Below, piece by piece: positions 59,501-64,000 of a stretch of DNA of 64,000 nucleotides. How positions within the stretch are numbered: position 1 is the first letter of the stretch; the number at the start of each line of letters is the position of its first letter. Made by a program: the position numbers and the translations under genes. This DNA comes from Bacillus luti. GTDB lineage: Bacteria > Bacillota > Bacilli > Bacillales > Bacillaceae_G. Location of the stretch: NCBI RefSeq assembly GCF_001884105.1, contig NZ_MACI01000057.1, positions 62,001 to 126,000 of the forward strand, in the 5' to 3' direction. The notes under the pieces were generated by a model. It searched no databases. It saw only the letters and a list, made by a program, of their open reading frames with translations, and was not told the origin of the DNA.

Positions 59501-61026
59501 AAATAAATGGAATTCCGCAAGTAGGATTAGATCCATTTGTAGGCTTTTCATTACCGGATCTTGCAGTAGGGGATAGCGTATTAATTACATTTGAAGTAAA
59601 TGTAATCGCAATTCCGCCTTCTAGTAGCATCATGAATACAGCGCGAGTAACGGGTGATTTTGAATTGATTCCAGGAGAACCTCCGTTTACAATTACGAAT
59701 TCAAGTAATACGACAGTCACACCAGTAAATAGAGGCAGTTTAGAGATGCAAAAGGAAGTAGACAATCCAATTGTTGGAGTAGGAGAAACGGTAACGTATA
59801 CTGTTCGTATATTAAATACTGGTACTGCAGATGCGATGAATGTTCAATTTATAGATGTGTTATCTCAGGAAGCTGATTTTGTTCCAAATAGTGTAACGAT
59901 AAATGGAGTTCCGCAGCCAGGGTTAAATCCACAGGTTGGATTTACGATACCAGACATTCCAGTCGGTGAGACGGCGATTGTAACATATGAAGCTACGATT
60001 ACAAGTTTTCCAGAGGGTGGTACAGTAGTGAACGTTGCTGGGGTGTTAGCAGAATATATTTTAGTACCAGGAGAGCCGCCAGTTACAGTGATGGATACGA
60101 GCAATACAGTTATTGTGACGGTAAATACTGCAATCTTATTTGTTGCAAAAGGAGCAAACTTTGAAGTAGCAATGGTAGGAGATGTTGTCACTTACGGAAT
60201 TGCCGTTATAAATGACAGTACAGTTCCTGTGACTAATATTGTTTTAATAGATATCATTGATCCGAATACGTTCTTTATAAATGGAACGGTAACGGTAAAT
60301 GATGTACCTCTTCCATTTGCCAATCCGAATACTGGTATTCCATTAGGTGATTTTCAGCCAAATGATGCAGCAATTATTAATTTTCAAGTTGTAATAACAG
60401 GAGGGCAAATAAATAACTTAGTCACAAATACAGCGACGGCGAGTGGGCTTGCTACGGTTAACCCTAACGAACCGCCGATAATAGTTGAAGGAGAGAGTAA
60501 TACAGTCGTAATTCCATTTATAATACCGAACGTTTCGACGACTGTAGTAAAAACAGCAGATCAACAAACAGCAACGATTGGAGATGTCATTACGTTTACG
60601 ACAGTTATTACAAATACGGGTGATACAGTAATGCAAAATATCCGTTTTCAAGATATGTTAGATAGTAGTGTTCGATTTGTTCCGGGAAGTGTAACAGTTG
60701 ATAATACGCCAGTGCCAAATGTAAGCCCAGTATCAGGATTTCTCATAGGCAGTTTAAATCCGGGTGAAGCACGCAAGGTTTCGTTCCAAGTAGTAGTTGA
60801 GAGCTCACCAAGTGGTTCGGGGAATTATATTAATCAAGCCAGTATTCGCTTTGAATATGAAGTAGGAACAGTGTTACCGCCTGTTACACAAATAACAGAA
60901 AGCAACATGGTTGTAATACCGTTTGTTCCAACGATAGAACAAATTTGCGCAACAAATTTTCATTGTTTGGAGAAATTTCATTTTCAATGTTCTCTATGTG
61001 ATCACTTGAAAATAAATAGAAAATAA
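53554..61026 (+). CDS. Giant DUF11-repeat surface-type protein (2490 aa)
   Basis: One open frame of 2490 residues. About 340 N-terminal residues form a unique beta-rich region (RFTTTVPGAVTFTGNTLGL, YAELVWAGTF). Some sixteen DUF11/conserved-repeat domains of about 131 residues follow, each with a V-G-D-x-L-T-Y-T strand, a P-x-G-T-x-F-V-x-(N/G)-S-V loop and a final PPI/V-x-x-x-x-SN linker. The end is a Cys-containing tail with C-x5-C and C-x2-C. No signal peptide, LPxTG motif, S-layer domain or membrane helix is visible, although such repeats are normally extracellular. A spore-surface location made in the mother cell would fit but is inference. The GTG start has only a weak AGATGA site. Confidence 0.85.
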   Translation: MPFINRFTTTVPGAVTFTGNTLGLSPTSPAPGNIFGTLAVFTTVNTALQVPGFPAGTTDEWQLNSSSAILNLPAGSSVLYAELVWAGTFRTDTEDVLPFLNDNITFTTPAGTFSVTPDPATAQQGSVGNQFYYARSANVTNLVSAGGAGTYTTGAVPAARTSADPTISRSAGWTLEVVYQNASLPLRNLSVYAGQEIIDASSPPVDATISGFATPATGAVTGRVLVTAQEGDSNIVGDQLRFGPNANATVALFGPRNPANNFFQSQICNDIGELDTTGTFGDLNQPLGIALAVRRQGWDITNVNASASLVNNQTSATVRFVTNGDGYAAVGFGVQIDATGPIINPVKSVNRTVAGVGDTLTYTITVPNTGTGSAENVVLRDSIPNGTTFITGSVTVGGVAQPNANPANGINLGTIPNNTQRIVTFQVRITSFPNPNPILNRAMVSYQFRPFVGSPPITSTSSSNTVQTTVNQATISMQKSVDLQTATLNDVLTYTVNVTNNGNVTANNVIFVDSIPAGTTFVPNSVTVNGVARPGANPASSINLGSINASQTTVVRFQVRVTSNPLVNPIPNRASATFNFTPVPGQQPVSGQATSNTVVTTINIADIRTRKTVDKAFATVNDVLTYTVTIENNGNVPATNVVFQDPIPIGTTFIANSVTIDGISQPGANPATGFTVANISPGGSRTVIFQVRVTSTPSGGTIANRGNVSANFVVIPNQPPVTINRQTNTVVTQVNTGGLNVIKEVNTTQAAVGDTLTYTIAVQNTGNVPLTNVFFQDTISSAVSFVANSVTINGVAQSGLNPNTGFSLPNIPAAQTVVVTFDVLIVQDPENEDILNQANVTASFQVNPSEPPVTINVPSNVVNTTVQSGNFEVVKAVNTNIATVGDVLVYTIEIINAGSVPATNVFFQDSIPQGTLFIENSVFVNGVLQEGADPELGFPLNNLPAGASVIVTFEVLIDEIPQGNNVVNNANVTGDFLVNPTEPPITVTVPSNTVMTVVNSSGLNVMKSVSATEAGVGDTLTYTVRIQNSGTVAATNVSFLDPIPSGTTFVANSVTINGTPQPGLSPTTGFPLANIPVGGMVTVTFQVTITSVPPNRVLPNNANVTADFQVSPLQPPITIVTISNIVVTRVNVGSLNVMKSVNTPQAGVGDTLTYTILIQNTGTVPATNIVFQDPIPSGTAFVANSVTINGVVQQGADPMAGFPVPNIPVGQTATITFQVTVTSVPSGGNVRNQSNITASFLINPANPPITTVTNSNFVVTQVNTAQLNIQKSSSVQQAALGETYTYSVIIRNNGTVTATNVSFIDPIAPETTFVANSVTIDGTPQPGFDPNVGFPLPNIAAGTSLTVTFQVTVVAPTTRGAVLNTASATATFLLNPLQPPVTTTNSSNTTVVTIPLPPPGEVTATKTVDVATGAVGDVLTYTVLISNVGIIPVTDVFFQDVIPEGTTFVEDSVTIGGVQQLGLNPEIGFTVTPLLINGGSIEVKFQVTITEIPDNEVILNDADVTFTSQPNPQEPPITETILTNLVVTTINIAFIFPLKLVDKEVATVGEILTYDVFIFNFGTVPATNVQFIDTTSEGVAFVPGSVSINGVPAPGLDPFIGFTVPNIPVDNFVLVTYQEVVTSVPEGGTIVNFVDVTATFAVSETEPPITETTTSNTTLTEINEPGLNVLKSVSQPVVAVGDTITYTTVVQNTGTVTATNVQYNDVLPSSIAFVPNSVTIDDVLQPGFNPNNGFPLPDINPGESVEVTFQVTVVSVPSNGTIANTANVIGSFVLVPGEPPVIVNQPSNTTLTTVNRGRFSVIKQVNRAATLVGDVLTYTVQITNTGTVTANDVQFVDTISAGASFVQNSVTINGALQPNLNPISGFGVGDIPVGETVIVTFQATVTTIPSSGTITNVANITGSFVLVPGEPPVVVTEPSNTTITTVNRGRFNVIKTVNKQATRLGDTLTYSVQVTNTGTVTATNVQFIDVPSPSLEFVPGSVQINGIPQVGLDPFVGFSLPDLAVGDSVLITFEVNVIAIPPSSSIMNTARVTGDFELIPGEPPFTITNSSNTTVTPVNRGSLEMQKEVDNPIVGVGETVTYTVRILNTGTADAMNVQFIDVLSQEADFVPNSVTINGVPQPGLNPQVGFTIPDIPVGETAIVTYEATITSFPEGGTVVNVAGVLAEYILVPGEPPVTVMDTSNTVIVTVNTAILFVAKGANFEVAMVGDVVTYGIAVINDSTVPVTNIVLIDIIDPNTFFINGTVTVNDVPLPFANPNTGIPLGDFQPNDAAIINFQVVITGGQINNLVTNTATASGLATVNPNEPPIIVEGESNTVVIPFIIPNVSTTVVKTADQQTATIGDVITFTTVITNTGDTVMQNIRFQDMLDSSVRFVPGSVTVDNTPVPNVSPVSGFLIGSLNPGEARKVSFQVVVESSPSGSGNYINQASIRFEYEVGTVLPPVTQITESNMVVIPFVPTIEQICATNFHCLEKFHFQCSLCDHLKINRK
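54583..60930 (+). repeat. Tandem array of about sixteen 394-bp DUF11 coding repeats
   Basis: Unit starts fall near 54583, 54981, 55376, 55771, 56161, 56560, 56953, 57350, 57757, 58150, 58550, 58943, 59340, 59740, 60130 and 60535. Protein repeats are diverged overall. Units 6-7 share LNVMKSV plus GVGDTLTYT, and units 11/12 and 12/13 share near-identical junctions (GSFVLVPGEPPV, then NRGRF), suggesting later local duplication. Confidence 0.85.
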
Positions 61027-61030
61027 ATAT

Positions 61031-61066
61031 AAAAAGGGCATCTTGAAACAATTGGATGCTCTTTTT
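61031..61066 (+). terminator. Terminator of the DUF11 gene
   Basis: AAAAAGGGCATC and GATGCTCTTTTT arms (one mismatch) around a 12-base loop. Confidence 0.82.
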
Positions 61067-61296
61067 ATATGTGTCGAACATGTAGATTCTTCTCCTAATG
61101 AGCAAAACGTATCTGTTTTTTATTTCATTTCATGGTTCCGAGAAAAAATAGTTGTACCTACTTTACTATAAGTATAAGCACCAATATCATATTTACTATA
61201 TTCGTTTTTTTATATAACATGAGTATTTAGCCTTCTTTCTCAAGCAAGTAATTTGAACGGTGTTAGTAGGTGGAATGAATAAAGGGAGTGGAATGT
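61067..61296. other. Intergenic region without a recognised gene
   Basis: 230 bp, AT-rich, with short frames only. It must hold the promoter of the ASCH-Nudix pair, but no clear -35/-10 pair stands out. Confidence 0.5.
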
Positions 61297-61638
61297 ATGC
61301 AATACGAAATGGGGTTATATAATAAACCTTTTCAATCAATTCAATCAGGAAAAAAAGTGTATGAAGTACGGTTATACGACCGAAAACGTCAACTTATAAA
61401 AGAAGGTGATGAAATCGTATTTACGAACCTTACGACAGCAGAAACGATGGCTGTAAAAGTAACGAAAATAAAACGATACAAAAGTTTTAAAGTAATGTAC
61501 GAACAAATTGATAAAAAATTATTGGATTGTGAAAAGGATAGTTTAGAGGAAATGCTAGAAAGCACATACAAAATATATACGAAAGAGCAGGAAGAAAAGT
61601 GGGGAACAGTTGCGATCGGTATTGAGGTAATAAAGTGA
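61297..61638 (+). CDS. ASCH-domain protein
   Basis: A 113-residue protein with the ASCH fold: LYNKPFQSIQSGKKVYEVRL (family G-x-K-x-x-E-x-R motif), GDEIVFTNL and the later KWGTVAIGIEVI strand. ASCH domains resemble PUA RNA-binding domains; some members are RNases or amidohydrolases acting on modified nucleosides. ATG 61297 suits the GGGAGTGG site. It overlaps the Nudix gene by 4 bp (GTGA), so the two are coupled. Confidence 0.85.
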   Translation: MQYEMGLYNKPFQSIQSGKKVYEVRLYDRKRQLIKEGDEIVFTNLTTAETMAVKVTKIKRYKSFKVMYEQIDKKLLDCEKDSLEEMLESTYKIYTKEQEEKWGTVAIGIEVIK

Positions 61639-62030
61639 TAAGAAATCGCGGTGCGGCTATCATTGTGCAGGACGGAAACATTGCCCTTATTAAACGTATT
61701 CGAGAAAATGAAACGTATTATGTTTTTCCAGGCGGAGGAATTGAGGAAGGTGAAACACCTGAAGAGGCAACGAAGCGAGAGGCATATGAAGAATTAGGGA
61801 TACATATAGAAGTGAGGCGCCTTATTGCAAAGGTGAAGTATAAAGGCACCGAATATTATTATGAAGCCTATATTACGGATGGATTCTTCGGAAACGGAAA
61901 AGGGGAGGAGTTTAAGCGGAAAGATAGAGGAAGTTATATTCCGTTATGGATGCCAATAAAAGAGTTGGAAAATGTGAATGTAAAACCTTACGAATTGGTC
62001 GAAAGCATATTTGATTATTATAAGATATAA
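61635..62030 (+). CDS. Nudix hydrolase
   Basis: A 131-residue Nudix protein. The Nudix box is complete: GGGIEEGETPEEATKREAYE followed by ELGI, fitting G-x5-E-x7-R-E-U-x-E-E-x-G-U. It hydrolyses a nucleoside diphosphate linked to some group; the exact substrate is not predictable. The GTG start overlaps the ASCH stop codon by 4 bp. The ASCH and Nudix pairing suggests joint action on a nucleotide or RNA modification, which is inference. Confidence 0.9.
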   Translation: MIRNRGAAIIVQDGNIALIKRIRENETYYVFPGGGIEEGETPEEATKREAYEELGIHIEVRRLIAKVKYKGTEYYYEAYITDGFFGNGKGEEFKRKDRGSYIPLWMPIKELENVNVKPYELVESIFDYYKI

Positions 62031-62056
62031 GGTCTGACAACATACAAAAAAAACCA

Positions 62057-62085
62057 TTGACATAGCCTCCTGATTTAAGTATTGT
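62057..62085 (+). promoter_or_regulatory. Sigma-A promoter of the acetate transporter gene
   Basis: TTGACA (62057-62062), 17 bp, TATTGT (62080-62085). The spacer contains CCTCCTGATT, the complement of the ribosome binding site region AATCAGGAGG at 62102-62111. Confidence 0.8.
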
Positions 62086-62116
62086 ATTCGAGTATGTTTA
62101 TAATCAGGAGGTTTAT

Positions 62117-62737
62117 ATGAGCAATCAAACTACTACACATCATGTGAAAATGACAACAGCAGATCCATCTGGAATTGGTCTATTTGGATTAGCAATGGTA
62201 ACTCTTGTAGCATCATCTCAAAAGTTAGGTTTAACAGATGGCGTTTCACTTGTATTACCATGGGCAATCTTTTTAGGAGGATTTGCACAAATCTTTGCTT
62301 GCATTCACGATGCAAAGCATAACAATACATTTGGTACGACAGCATTTGGTGCGTACGGCCTATTTTGGTTAGGTGTTGGAATGACTTGGTTAATTCAACT
62401 TGGAGTATTTGGCGAAAAATTAGCACAAGCTGCAGATTCAAAACAGCTTGGTGTAGCCTTTATCGGATATTTAATTTTTACAATATTTATGACGATTGGT
62501 GCAATGGAAACACATAAAGTATTATTTATGATTTTCGTACTTATTGATTTCTTATTTATTGGTCTTTCATTAAGTACTTTAGGTGTTATGCCGCACGCAA
62601 TGCATAATTTAGCAGCATATTCTGAACTATGTATTTCATTATTATCTTTCTATGGTTCAGCAGCAGCAGTGTTAAATACACACTTCGGAAAAGTTGTTTT
62701 ACCAGTCGGAAAGCCATTTGGTATTTTTAAAAAGTAA
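62117..62737 (+). CDS. GPR1/FUN34/YaaH (SatP)-family acetate/succinate transporter
   Basis: A 206-residue membrane protein with six helices. The family's N-P-x-P-like start is replaced here by ADPSGIGLFGLAMVTLVASS. The central GGFAQIFACIHDAKHNNTFG, AFGAYGLFWLGVGMTWL and the C-terminal SFYGSAAAVLNTHFGKVVLP are diagnostic. Members move acetate or other short acids across the membrane. AGGAGG lies at the ideal position before the ATG. It is monocistronic. Confidence 0.9.
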   Translation: MSNQTTTHHVKMTTADPSGIGLFGLAMVTLVASSQKLGLTDGVSLVLPWAIFLGGFAQIFACIHDAKHNNTFGTTAFGAYGLFWLGVGMTWLIQLGVFGEKLAQAADSKQLGVAFIGYLIFTIFMTIGAMETHKVLFMIFVLIDFLFIGLSLSTLGVMPHAMHNLAAYSELCISLLSFYGSAAAVLNTHFGKVVLPVGKPFGIFKK

Positions 62738-62740
62738 TAA

Positions 62741-62779
62741 AAAAAGCACAGATGTTTGTATAGACATCTGTGCTTTTTT
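62741..62779 (+). terminator. Terminator of the acetate transporter gene
   Basis: AAAAAGCACAGATGT and ACATCTGTGCTTTTT form a 15-bp perfect stem. Confidence 0.93.
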
Positions 62780-62809
62780 ATATGGAATAAACAAAAATAA
62801 AAAATATAA

Positions 62810-62852
62810 TTGAAATTGATTCTCATTATTAATATAATGAGAATGAGAATCA
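62810..62852 (+). promoter_or_regulatory. Flavodoxin promoter with overlapping Fur boxes
   Basis: TTGAAA (62810-62815), 17 bp, TATAAT (62833-62838) is a strong sigma-A promoter. TGATTCTCATTAT (62817-62829) and TGAGAATGAGAATCA (62838-62852) are Fur-box-like 7-1-7 repeats covering the -10 and the start point. Iron-dependent repression by Fur is predicted. Confidence 0.82.
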
Positions 62853-62877
62853 TTTATTGTTAGAGGGGGATGCCAAG

Positions 62878-63321
62878 GTGGCGAAAATTTTAATAGCATA
62901 TGCAAGTATGTCAGGAAATACAGAGAGTATTGCTGATTTAATTAAAGTAAGTTTAGATGCTTTTGATCATGAAGTAGTATTGCAAGAGATGGAAGGCATG
63001 GATGCTGAAGAATTGTTAGCTTATGATGGAATCATTTTAGGATCTTATACGTGGGGCGATGGTGAACTACCATTTGAAGCGGAAGATTTTCATGAGGACT
63101 TAGAAAATATAGATTTAGCAGGGAAAAAAGTAGCAGTATTCGGATCAGGTGATACGGCCTATGAGCTGTTTTGTGAAGCGGTGACAATATTTGAAGAACG
63201 TCTCGTAGAACGTGGTGCAGAACTTGTACAAGAAGGATTGAAAATTGAATTAGCTCCAGAAGATGAAGAGGATATCGAAAAATGCAGTAACTTTGCAATT
63301 GCATTTGCTGAGAAGTTCTAA
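62878..63321 (+). CDS. Flavodoxin
   Basis: A 147-residue short-chain flavodoxin. The FMN phosphate loop is ASMSGNTES (about 9-17), the 60s loop is GSYTWGDGELP with the stacking Trp, and the 90s loop is FGSGDTAYELFCEAV. It carries electrons in place of ferredoxin. The GTG start at 62878 follows GAGGGGGATG and removes a short unrelated leader. The Fur-type operator upstream fits its use under iron starvation. A beta-propeller gene follows 16 bp later. Confidence 0.93.
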   Translation: MAKILIAYASMSGNTESIADLIKVSLDAFDHEVVLQEMEGMDAEELLAYDGIILGSYTWGDGELPFEAEDFHEDLENIDLAGKKVAVFGSGDTAYELFCEAVTIFEERLVERGAELVQEGLKIELAPEDEEDIEKCSNFAIAFAEKF

Positions 63322-63337
63322 GAATGGGAGTGTCAAC

Positions 63338-64000
63338 GTGGAGACAATGTTAAGTGCAACTGCTATTACAGAGTTAAGAGATGGAAAACTATTGTTAGCT
63401 ACTACATATAATGGCTTATTCATTGAACAAGATGGAGAATGGAAAAAGATTTTAAATGGATTTCAAAAACGAATTCGAGATTTACATAGTGAAGGTAACG
63501 TAGTTTACGGAGTAGGAGACGAAGGCGTTTTTATTCGTAGTATGAATGGTGGAAGCGCATGGGAGGTTCGGCGTTTCCCGACGAAAGCAACGAGCTGGAA
63601 TGTGCGCAGTAATAAGAATGGAATAGTGGTTGCTCATGGAGATAAAACACTGTACCATTCTAATAATTTCGGCTCTACATGGGAGACCATTCATCCATTT
63701 CTTGATTACGGCAGTGATGCACCGTCTATTCGTTCGTTATTTTTATATAAACATTACTTATTTATCGGTACGAAGATACATGCTAAATATGGTGGAGTTT
63801 GGCTTTTTGATTTAGAGACACGTAAATTAAAAAGAATTAAAATAGCGAAGAATCAAATGATTTCTGCGTTGACTATATATAATTCTTATTTAGTAGCGGC
63901 AAGTGGATCATGTAAAGGAATAAGTGGAAATATTTCATTTTGCAAAATAGATGAAAGTATTGAGAGCGAAAAAACATATTGGCACACATGTCAAAGCGAG
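63338..64000 (+). CDS. BNR/Ycf48-like beta-propeller protein (partial, continues past the window)
   Basis: The frame is open from GTG 63338 (GGGAGTG upstream; an in-frame ATG lies at 63347) to the window end, 221 codons. It shows repeated blade patterns with Asp-box/BNR motifs SNNFGSTWE and SMNGGSAWEV, plus blades starting ATTYNGLFI and GVGDEGVFI. No signal peptide is present. Such propellers bind ligands or proteins; function unknown. It lies 16 bp after the flavodoxin stop and so may be in the Fur-controlled operon. Confidence 0.8.
   Translation, partial: METMLSATAITELRDGKLLLATTYNGLFIEQDGEWKKILNGFQKRIRDLHSEGNVVYGVGDEGVFIRSMNGGSAWEVRRFPTKATSWNVRSNKNGIVVAHGDKTLYHSNNFGSTWETIHPFLDYGSDAPSIRSLFLYKHYLFIGTKIHAKYGGVWLFDLETRKLKRIKIAKNQMISALTIYNSYLVAASGSCKGISGNISFCKIDESIESEKTYWHTCQSE

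Overview
The window looks like chromosomal DNA of a low-GC, endospore-forming Firmicute of the Bacillus cereus group. The signs are AT-rich intergenic DNA, GGAGG-type ribosome binding sites, a GerA/GerB/GerC-type germination receptor operon, a squalene-hopene/sporulenol cyclase, a YfhD-family protein, DhaS-like aldehyde dehydrogenase, YrhE/YrhD/YrhG-like formate genes, and an SDR that I recognise as the B. cereus benzil reductase YueD. I see no rRNA, tRNA, intact insertion sequence, prophage or CRISPR array. All identifications come from reading the sequence; no database search was run.

Layout. 1-6.2 kb: the 3' end of parC, a Gfo/Idh/MocA oxidoreductase, a PhnB-like VOC protein divergent from a YafY/WYL regulator, and a TetR regulator divergent from an ABC efflux-type transporter, with two near-identical palindromes between them. 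6.4-9.3 kb: an ECF sigma factor, anti-sigma factor and LytR-CpsA-Psr operon with its own ECF-type promoter, then the remains of a dicarboxylate symporter gene. 9.5-15.4 kb: three tandem oligopeptide-binding lipoproteins (OppA type), each with its own matching promoter and terminator. 15.5-17.6 kb: a methyltransferase, a Gly/Cys-rich protein, a small unknown protein and a VOC protein.

17.8-23.5 kb holds the most unusual cassette: a secreted/membrane VWA protein, a 1120-residue tubulin/FtsZ-like GTPase and a 44-residue peptide. 23.6-27.4 kb is a germinant receptor operon (A-B-C, minus strand) behind a good sigma-G-type promoter. 27.5-37.5 kb is a formate dehydrogenase and molybdenum cofactor cluster: fdhF (yrhE), yrhD, an MpsC/DUF2294 gene, fdhD, moaA, a formate/nitrite channel, moeB, moeA, moaE and moaD. 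Together they supply the enzyme, sulfur insertion into its cofactor, most of the cofactor pathway and formate transport; moaC, mogA and mobA are not in the window. An Mrp/SalA ATPase follows.

38.6-53.4 kb is mostly housekeeping: small membrane proteins, RarD, a YuiD-like protein, the sporulenol/hopene cyclase, FabG-like SDR, aldehyde dehydrogenase, YhdT plus a PanF-like symporter, nucleoside hydrolase, a beta-lactamase-fold serine hydrolase, a divergent argininosuccinate-lyase-family enzyme, a GNAT enzyme and the benzil reductase. 53.5-61.0 kb is one gene for a 2490-residue protein with about sixteen DUF11-type repeats and no visible signal peptide or sortase motif. 61.3-64.0 kb has ASCH and Nudix genes, an acetate-type transporter, a flavodoxin with a strong Fur-box-like operator, and the start of a BNR-type beta-propeller gene that runs off the end.
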